Origin: Buddleja alternifolia
Lineage: Eukaryota > Streptophyta > Magnoliopsida > Lamiales > Scrophulariaceae
Direction: 5' to 3'
NCBI GenBank assembly: GCA_019426215.1
Contig: CM033403.1
Coordinates: 1,679,001 to 1,743,000, forward strand
Length of the DNA: 64,000 nt
In this document: positions 56,217 through 64,000 of the stretch, one piece after another
How positions within the stretch are numbered: position 1 is the stretch's first letter
Layout of the letters: each line of letters starts with the position of its first letter
Program-made: the position numbers and the translations under genes
Notes under the pieces: model-generated
Databases searched by the model: none
Told to the model about the DNA's origin: nothing
Seen by the model: the letters and a program-made list of their open reading frames with translations, nothing else

Positions 56217-56254
<38 letters not shown>

Positions 56255-57000
56255 TTTTTCTATTTATTTTAATTATATATCAATATATTACTTCCATTTT
56301 AAACATTGAAGTAAAATTAAAATTATCTACAACTTATTTCTTCATTGAAATTAAAAAAGAATTAGTTGGAAAAACAATTCAATTAGCAGAGACAGTCTGT
56401 AGTTAGAAGAGAAGTTGGGCTCATGATTAGCTAGGTTTAAGAGAGAAAACTTTGATATGTTAGGAATTTTAATATTAAAGTTGGCAGATTTCTCACATAT
56501 TCGCCACTAGAGAGGTTCTGTTTATGATTTAGGTTATCATGCATGGTTTTGGATTTGGCTTGTGCTAGGGATAGAAATATATAGTTGATACAGGAAACTT
56601 ATCTTATCATCAGTTTTTTACTATATTAATGTGGAGTTTAAAGTGGGTGTGACAGCTTTTTGAGAACTTTTATTTATCATTTAATTCTTCCCATGTTTTG
56701 AATTTATCATTTGGCATTCGTAGTAGATGGATTTTTTTTGGGGAGGTCGCGGGGCGGAAAAAAGAATTTGAATGGTAATTGGTAATTTTAGAGACATAAG
56801 GCCTGGTTTGTTTACGTTTTTTAGTTGCAATCCCCGAAATTTTTTTGGGAATGCATATTATTGATATTTGTGTGAATTTGATACGGTATATTGGTGTGTT
56901 TGTTATGTTTTTAAAACATAATTGTAATTTCGAAAATGTGTTAAATCAATCATGATTAGTTAATATATGATGGGTTAATGATTGTAAAATATGAAAGAGA
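54756..57000. other. Intergenic, no gene seen
   Basis: AT-rich. A (GAA/AAG)n tract at about 56170-56196 and an (AT)n run at about 56219-56252. The ORF at 55015-55278 has no domain and no coding bias. Confidence 0.45.
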
Positions 57001-57346
57001 TGTTAAAATATATCTTTTAGATTAGTATAAGATCTTTTCTTATCTTATATTTCTTTGTATTTATCTTTATAATTTAGGATATATTTTCTTGTATTTATCT
57101 TTCTTTGTTTATAGCTTAGGGTTACTTGTTTACCAAGTATATGTAACTCTATAAATATGTTATTCAATAATATAAATTTTCCACGGGGTTTTTTCTAATC
57201 TAACATGGTATCGAGCTAAAAGGTTTCTTCTCTCAACCCTCACGATCTATCGCTTCCGCCAGCCGCTACCATCGCCGTCCCTATCCGGCTCCTTAATTTT
57301 TTTTCTCTCTTTTCCACACACAACAATGGCAGCCCACAATTCTTTG
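57001..57346 (+). mobile_element. Ale-like Copia LTR plus start of interior
   Basis: LTR 57001-57205 (TGTTAAAATATATC ... TCTAATCTAACA) of the same group as those at 43310 and 44047, a primer site TGGTATCGAGC at 57206 with one base missing, and about 140 bp of interior (CTTCCGCCAGCCGCTACC) cut off by element C. Confidence 0.65.
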
Positions 57347-58894
57347 TGTTGGTCCCAAGTGGCATACGAAAGGGTTTAGAAGGGGGGGGGGGGTTGAATA
57401 GACCCATAAGTCTTTTTCGACTTAAAAAAGATTCGTATTAAAATGATTTTGGACGCTTGAAATGTAGACGCTTGACTGAGCGTTTACTTAAAATATAGAC
57501 GCTTAGGCTAAGCGTCTGATGAAGACTGTTTTCAGAAAGTTAACTTAGATTTCAAGATTTGAATACTTTAACCAAGTAGGTTTAAGCGTTCTGTTCTTTA
57601 ATCAGTGTTAGCACCGCGGAATGATTTTTGTAGTCTTCCTTTTTAAAGGGCTTTAGCGTCGCAGAAAGTGTATTTAGTTGCTTAGCGTTTGATTAAATTT
57701 TACTTGATCAGTTTATGATATGACAATATGAAAAACTGAATGTAAAGTAAAGAACACAATATTTGTAAGATTCGTTGGGTGGTCTAATCCCAACTACGTC
57801 CTTCTTCTCCTTAAACACTTGGAGGCAATCCACTAAAATGATTTTCAAAGAATCACACAGAATCTTCTACAAATTAGGGAGAGATGGATGTCGATGACTT
57901 GAGCTCCTTGATCACACAGATTTCTGCTCTAAATCACTTCAATCCCCTTGCTTCTTTCACCCAGAAATACGGCAAGTATCCAACTTCGACTTCACACAGA
58001 TCGCGAGGCTTGGATAAGGGTTTTTCTAAAAGGTTTGTTTGATTTTGATAAAGTTCAAACAACTAGGAATATCTTAGTAGTATTGTGGGTTTCTCTGAAA
58101 AGAATGTTTGAGATATTGGTTGACTGTCTCAGGAATTGAAGAAAAGCAAAGAGAATGTTTTCTTGAAAATTCTGGCTTTTCTGAGAGTTTAAGGAATGAG
58201 ACTTCAATGCAACAACAATTTGGCTTGGAAATTAATCGTGTTCTATGTTTGGCTTGTTGTTGAAGTCCTATTTATAGACATTCTTGGAGAAAGTGTCCGT
58301 TTGACACATGCACAAGCGCGTGTCTCTCACTTCCACGAGTGAACAACTTTTGTCCTTTTTCCTGAAAATCTGCTGCACAAAGTTGGTGCTGCAGTCTATG
58401 AAATGTTGACAATGCAATAGAATGGCTTCTCCGTACGTCTGAAAGTGCTTATCACATTTAATGCTCTTATCAGCATTTAATGCATTTGAATTAAATGCCC
58501 GTTGGCACTTAATGCATTGAGAATATTTGCATTAAACTCCTTCTGGACTTAGAAATAAATTCAGGTGAAATCAGTCATTGATAGACGCCTGTTCATCCTT
58601 GAATTACTTCTATCCTATAAGGTGACGCTTGGTGTAGCTGGTCATTCTAGACGCTTGGAATCTTCATCTTTATTCAGACTTCAGGCGCTTGAGTCTTCAA
58701 ACTTTACTTCTGATAAAATCACTCAGAACATATCAGACGCTCAGTCTAAGACAACTTAACCTAACAACCTAGAATAAAAACAAAGCCTATTACAAATCTA
58801 ACGCTTCAAAGCTAAAAACAAACTTACATATTTTGGGGTCTAACAGAAAGTCCTAATTGTCATCATCAAAACATCTAACATGAAATTCCTAACA
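57347..58894 (-). repeat. 3' LTR of element C
   Basis: Minus strand: starts TGTTAGGAATTTCATGTTAG, ends CACTTGGGACCAACA, 1,548 bp. Clearly diverged from B's LTRs except at the ends and in scattered blocks. It carries a 12-base G run near 57383 and many AAGCG/CGCTT words. Confidence 0.85.
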
Positions 58895-59126
58895 ATTTCC
58901 CCCTTTTTGATGATGGCAATACTTACTCCTTTATAGTTCAAGAGTTAGACAGCCAAAATAAAAGTTAGCTTTGATTAGATAAGGTTAGTTAAAGTTAGTT
59001 ACGCTTCAACGAGATGTTTCAGCTGAAAAAAATGCATTTTATATATATCAAAGATTACAAGCATTTTTACAACTAAACAAACAAAATATAAGAGACAAGA
59101 ATATAGATAATGCAAATCAAAAAGCT

Positions 59127-60387
59127 TTAACGACTTGATCTAACTTTGTATCGCTTGGGCATTTCAGCTCGGATAGCTTCAGTCAGATTATCTTCCAAGG
59201 TCATCATCGCTTCATGATCTTTGTTGATTATGAGCTTATTTTCTTCTTGTTGTCTCTTTTTGAAAGCAGTAAAGTGTTTATCCCAATCAGTTGGGTCAAT
59301 ACCAGTATACCTTAGGAAAATTCTGAAAGTTCGGATGAAGTCAGACATCTGCCTCTCTTCAGCTAAAATTCTTGGATCTGAAGGTTCTGGAATAGATGCT
59401 CTTTGAAGAGGGATGTTAAACTATTCAAGCAATGCCCGAGAAGGTATTGGTAGATTTGGATACAGTGCTCGTGGAGGTTCTCTTAGCGTCCTACTAGGCG
59501 CTCCAGCAGAATCACTTACTCCAACAGCAGTTATCCAAGAAGGGAGACTTAGCGCAGAAGATGAAACTTGACGCGGAGGCTCTTGAGCTCTTGAACTAGA
59601 CGCTTTCCTCTTTTCTCCTTTCTTCTTCTCTTCCCTCTTATTGTCATCATCAGACTTTAGAAAATGTTCTGTAAGTAAACTGATCTGATGAGCAATCTGA
59701 GACATAGACTCTGTAATGTCATCCAGACGCTTGTCGAAGCGTTCCTGCAGTGTGAGAAGCTTGGCGCTGGTAGCATCATTCAGAGATGTCTCTAGGGTTT
59801 CGAGGCGCTTTTCGAACTCTTCTTTTATGGAAAGTTGGTTGGCGTGAGTAGCATCATGCATTTCTTGAAAAACTTATCTGCACTCACCAACAACCGCTTG
59901 AGCTGAACTACGCATATGAGCAATTTGAGCGCTCATAACGTGAGACTCAATGTTTGCTAAATCTTCTTTAATCCAGTGGAGAGATTTTTCATTCTGATTA
60001 GCATGAGCACTGATATCCTCCAAAACGGATTTGAGCAAAGGACCAAAAGATTGACTCGCATCTGATTGAACCGCTTGAGGAGCCGGTCGCTTGAACCTGG
60101 ATGAGTGTTTAAGAGAGTCAATGGGAACTTGATACGCGAGATCGAAGACAGTACCTCGTACGTTAAGAGAAAAATCCTCAGCAATATCATCAGTAACGAG
60201 TTCAGGAGCATCAGGAATATCCTCTGGTTGAGACGCTTGAACTGGTTCCTCAGCAGACGCTGGAATACTTGCAACTTCAGAAGTGTACGCTTCAACTAAC
60301 TTAGCAGGCGCTTCCTCAAGCGCTGACTCTGTTTGGCGAAAGTCATCGAATTGGAAGTTCCAATTTGCTAAATCGGCATAAGAAGTG
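59127..60387 (-). pseudogene. ORF3 of element C, 3' part
   Basis: Homologous to the C-terminal third of element B's ORF3. The last ~74 residues (MSDFIRTFRIFLRYTGIDP ... TLEDNLTEAIRAEMPKRYKV) match closely. The coiled-coil and basic segments (TLETSLNDATSAKLLTLQER, KKKGEKRKASSS) are conserved in order. Two in-frame stops, near 59424 and 59877, break it. At 60387 it is cut by a solo LTR and resumes at 62535. Confidence 0.75.
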
Positions 60388-62529
60388 TGTTAGGATCGGT
60401 ATGCCCCCACAAGCGATGCCGGCGCAACGGAAGAAATAAAGTATATAAAACACATATATATCGGCATCCCAAGCTAGGGGGTCAAAGTAATGCACAACAA
60501 AAACTAATACGAGTAAAGGGGTTTTAAACCGATTACAAGATTTAGGGTTTTATTAAAGTGAGGGTGTAAAACCACAACACAAGGAAAACCACACTAATAA
60601 CTTTGGCTCTCATTTTCGAATCCTCACCTCAACATGGAGGGGTTCGAATCAAACCACCATAAGCTCCTAAAGCAAGAAGCCTCTACAAGGACACACCTCA
60701 ATTAAGTTCATACCTTAAGCAAAAGATTGGCTAGATATATGCTCTAAGGAAATGGAGTCTATGTAGTGAAAGGTGGAAGACAAGAAGAGTTACTAGAAGA
60801 AATATCTATGGAAGATAATCTTCTATAACTAATCTTCAAGAAGAAGTTCTATGGAAGAAAGTCTTCAAGAATCACAAGATAAGCTAGAAGAAAACTCTAG
60901 AGAGGAAGTACTAAGCTCAAAGCTTTCTTTCCTTTTAGTTTTCATCAAGTTCTAAATGAGAGCAAGAACACCTCCTTTTATAGCCACCAATTTTCGGCCA
61001 TATGGTGTTAGGTGGTATAGAAGACTTGTTTTTCTTCACCTACCACCTCATTCTCACCTACCATTCCATTCTCAACTACCACCACATGTGTAAGAGAATA
61101 TTTTTCATTTTCTTCTTCATTTAAAAAACATTACAAATCAAACTTTGACTAGCTTTGAATTTCACTCTTGTGACTTCATTTAATTAAGTCCAACTTAATT
61201 AAAATGACTCCCAAGTCTTCCAAGACTTGTTAATTAAATAATCTTCATGATTAATTACTAGTAAAATTAGTAGCTTAAATAAATTCCCGGATAATAATAA
61301 TTTCCGTTAATGATTAATCTCCAAGATTAATTAATAGAAAAATTATTTTCCCAAGCCTACTAATTAAAATGTCTTCCACTTAATCAATTAATCTCATTAA
61401 TCAATTTCACTTTAATCCTAAATCGGATTAATATTCACATAGTAATTGAACTTTCTTGAGTAAGTGTGTAACCCCATTGTAGGTTCGTTCATGTACTAGT
61501 AGTAGGAACACAACTCCGTTGTGCCTTTGCAATTTTCATTGCTAGATTTAATTACTCCAAGTATTTTAATCTGACCAAGAATTAATTACCGATTAATTCA
61601 TGGTTCCTACAAATCAAGGTTAGTACTAGCCACGCGCCAAGAAGACCTAGCCATGAACGATTATTAGGTGACCTTTCCGCATTACGATTTTCGCATAAGT
61701 AAAATCCTTCCATCAAATATCCCGATCGAATCTAGGACTTGGATGTCAGTCGAAATCCTAGTAACTCGATTCTATGTATATCGATCTAAGTGATATTGAC
61801 CAATTTATCAATCAAGCGAGGAAACACTGCGCCTCCTTATTGATACTACTCCGGCCGGAGGTTCCCATGGTCAATACACTGTGAAGTACATAGGATATGT
61901 GCCGATGCTAATGATCAGTGACGGATTCTCTCTTGGCACTCACGCGCCTCCGTACATAACCAGACTGGACCCAATATGCCCCACTTTATGACTCACCTGG
62001 AATCGTGTGACAAATCTAAGTACAGTGAGCGATGCACGAGACGACCAATGGTGCCTCAAGTCAAGAGGACCAATCTTACGCCTACGTAACCGAGGAGATT
62101 CCAAATTCGACATTGACTCCAATATGGAATCTCGGCGGGGTTGTTCAGTTTACTCGATCCAACGAGAACCCACATACATGCACTGATGTACATTGTATCA
62201 GTATCCATGGAATAGGATACACTCTCCAAGAGTGTGCATTGTACGTGCAAGTCTTTACGAGTCATTGATATCCCTATCTCAATGATTCTATGACTTGGAA
62301 CATTTTTAAGACCACAACCTTAGAGACAAATTCCATGATTGGCATCCCCGATACCAAACACATCTCATAGCTTAAGAGTGATCTAGGGGACTTTATCTAA
62401 TTGCATATAATGATAAGATAAAGAAGAATATGCCTTTTATCAAATAACTTGACAAGATACAATATAAGACTGTTTAAAGAGTCGGCTACTACGCCCAACA
62501 AATGGCACGTCGGGCACCTAACTCTTTCA
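60388..62529 (-). mobile_element. Solo LTR, 2,142 bp, inside element C
   Basis: The plus strand begins TGTTAGGATCGGTATGCCC and ends GGGCACCTAACTCTTTCA. Perfect 5-bp TSD AAGTG (60383-60387 and 62530-62534). A minus-strand GCTATAAAAGGAGG near 60975 is the probable LTR promoter, so the orientation is minus. No coding sequence. Lineage not determined; possibly Ty3/gypsy. Confidence 0.8.
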
Positions 62530-62627
62530 AAGTGGACGCAGCTTCCAAAAGTTCAGAGAGTCTGGTTCTTGAAAAGCAAGTACCGGAAATGAATGTGCGA
62601 AGGGGACTATCAATGGCCCTGATGAGT
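62530..62627 (-). pseudogene. ORF3 of element C, resumed
   Basis: Reads IRAIDSPLRTFISGTCFSRT, then RLSELLEAASTLK, matching IRALDSPIRTFIQGTHLPTL / HLNELLQTATYPY of element B's ORF3. This confirms that the solo LTR split a single ORF. Confidence 0.8.
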
Positions 62628-64000
62628 TGATAGGAGTCATTTTTACGTGTTTTTAAGCCCCTTTGCGTTTATGTTTTAGGTTCATTTATCACTTGATTTT
62701 GTCACTTGTGCGTTTAATTCGTGCATTAAGTGATTTCAGGCCTTAAGTGGATACAATTGAAGAAAGGGTGGAAAAATGATGTATAAAACAAGTTTACGCC
62801 AAGATGTTTCACACCTCCACGACCAAACAAGCAAGAAATAAGCTGGAGTTAGCCAAAATCATGTTTTAGTACCATTTCCGCACACCTGGGCGCCAAATCA
62901 GAAACAACCTCCACGTTGGAACGCCATTTTGATATTTTTAGAGACAGAATTGGATGAAGTGTCCTTCTATAAAGGTTTAGATCTATGTCTTATCTTTACA
63001 TGGGTACTTGAATCATCCAATTCGGAGATATGTGGAGACGTTTATGAATAAAACACTATCCCTGTGCTGGAAAACACGAAAGTGGCAGCTCATGTTCTTG
63101 TTAGGTGGAAAACAAGAGAATGGTAGGTGCAAATTCTTGGTAGGTGGAAATTCTTGTTAGGTGGAAAACAAGAGAATGGTAGGTGCAAATTCTTGGTAGG
63201 TAGAAATTCTTGGTAGGAGGAAAGAAAGAGAAGGGTAGCTCAAATTCTTGGTAGGTGGATTTTTTGGTATTTAAAGGGGAGTGGGGAGCTCACTTGAGGA
63301 CATCAAAAAATCATCCTTTGAGAGTGTGAGGACGAAAATTCAGGGGTCTGGGGGAGCATTCTCTTGGTTTTGAGTCATCCTATCATCATACTTGAAGAGC
63401 TAAGAAGAGGAAAAGGAGGGATTCAAGCTTCCAATCAAGAATCGATCATCAATCCAAAATAGGGAGTTTCTTAGTTTGATATTCATCTTTATCTATGAGT
63501 AATTCTATGTTTTTATTGTTTTCCCAATTTCAATTATGAACTAATTTTCCCTTAACTAGGGCCATGTGAAGGTCAAAGTTATGAGTATATATATATGATA
63601 TTATTCTTCGTATTAATTCTACAATTGCTTTGTGTTTTGATTTTGTGCGTAATTACTTGCATATGTTTGATCGCCATATGTTTGTCATATTGCCTAACTT
63701 AATAGTTTGAAAGAATATAAGTTAGGGTTCAAAGAAATCATCACATCATCCGTAAAAAATAGGGAATTGCCCCTAGAGTAGGTAGAGATTCCCGGGTGCA
63801 GTTAGCCGGATTTATTCGGGGAAATTCTAGAACTTGAATGCATGATTATTGATTAAATTCTCGGATAGACATATTTAGAGAACTGTCAATTTATCATAGG
63901 ATTATTACAGCCGAGACATCGGGTAGTAATTAATTAAGGAATTTTCACCAAAGCAATAGTAGTCTAATAATACGAAGAATAGTTCATATTTATATTAACA
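62628..64000 (+). mobile_element. LTR retrotransposon start, runs off the window
   Basis: Begins TGATAGGAGTCATTTTTACG, a start typical of some plant Ty3/gypsy LTRs, exactly where element C's ORF3 homology ends. No second LTR, primer site or domain is visible before the window ends, so class and orientation are provisional. Confidence 0.45.
63094..63262. repeat. Tandem repeats of AATTCTTGGTAGGTGG-type units
   Basis: Units containing TTCTTGKTAGGTGGAAA, ACAAGAGAATGGTAGGTGC and AAATTCTTGGTAGGTGG repeat about 2.5 times with a period near 68 bp. Confidence 0.7.

Larger units (their letters stand above)
57347..62627 (-). mobile_element. Sirevirus-like element C, truncated
   Basis: Relative of element B: 3' LTR 57347-58894, polypurine tract 58895-58908 (AAAAAGGGGGAAAT on the minus strand), then ORF3 sequence running right, interrupted by a solo LTR (60388-62529) and truncated at about 62627 by another LTR element. 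gag, pol and the 5' LTR are outside or lost. The left edge sits in an Ale-like element. Confidence 0.8.

Noticed and set aside
62032..62268. Overlapping ORFs on both strands near 62 kb
   Set aside because: They lie within a solo LTR with a perfect TSD; neither frame has a domain.

Overview
This window is nuclear DNA of a flowering plant, almost certainly a eudicot. It is AT-rich, has plant-type introns, many LTR retrotransposons with tRNA-iMet primer sites (TGGTATCAGAGC), small terminal-inverted-repeat transposons and a TTTAGGG-type telomere-like tract. I could not fix the family; a Lamiales-like plant is only a guess. Host gene content is low: one complete SWEET sugar-transporter gene (37701-39500, minus, six exons) and one intronless 609-codon ORF of unknown function (4206-6035, minus). 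Nearly everything else is transposon sequence whose boundaries can be read from target-site duplications (TSDs).

Layout. 0-9.3 kb: a CACTA-type deletion element, two long-inverted-repeat MITEs, the 609-aa ORF, a hAT-type MITE split by a Sirevirus-like solo LTR, and a second hAT-type MITE. 9.36-34.4 kb: a Russian-doll nest. A deleted Ty3/gypsy element (minus) has a Copia element (A, plus, TSD TAGGC) in its 5' LTR. Element A's own 5' LTR is split by a very young 14.2-kb Sirevirus-like Copia element (B, minus, TSD CTCGT). A's interior also holds a short poly(A) retroposon (17-bp TSD), a solo LTR of A's own family and a 491-bp hAT-type MITE. 34.4-46 kb: mostly unassigned AT-rich DNA, the SWEET gene, a foldback MITE, a Copia LTR, short Ale-like Copia elements arranged head-to-head, and a second copy of the 491-bp MITE.

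46-53.8 kb: a decayed MULE-like unit. It has ~220-bp repeats in the 5' region, a broken multi-exon gene whose product resembles DUF1985-type proteins of plant MULEs, two large arrays in which TACGTC recurs every 22 bp (88-bp higher-order unit), a patch with the motif reversed, a second C-terminal exon, and a minus-strand remnant resembling a MuDR-type transposase N-terminus. The combination recalls VANDAL-type MULEs, whose anti-silencing protein binds a short motif amplified in the element; that parallel is inference.

53.8-64 kb: a probable solo LTR, an Ale-like LTR, a second Sirevirus-like element (C, minus) whose extra ORF is cut by a 2.1-kb solo LTR (TSD AAGTG), and the start of another LTR element running off the window.

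The most unusual signals are three hairpins inside element A (31.69-31.92 kb) with unrelated but self-complementary stems and the same loop sequence; the 22-bp TACGTC array next to a MULE-encoded gene; and young element B, whose gag-pol is repeatedly broken while its 1.3-kilocodon third ORF is fully open.
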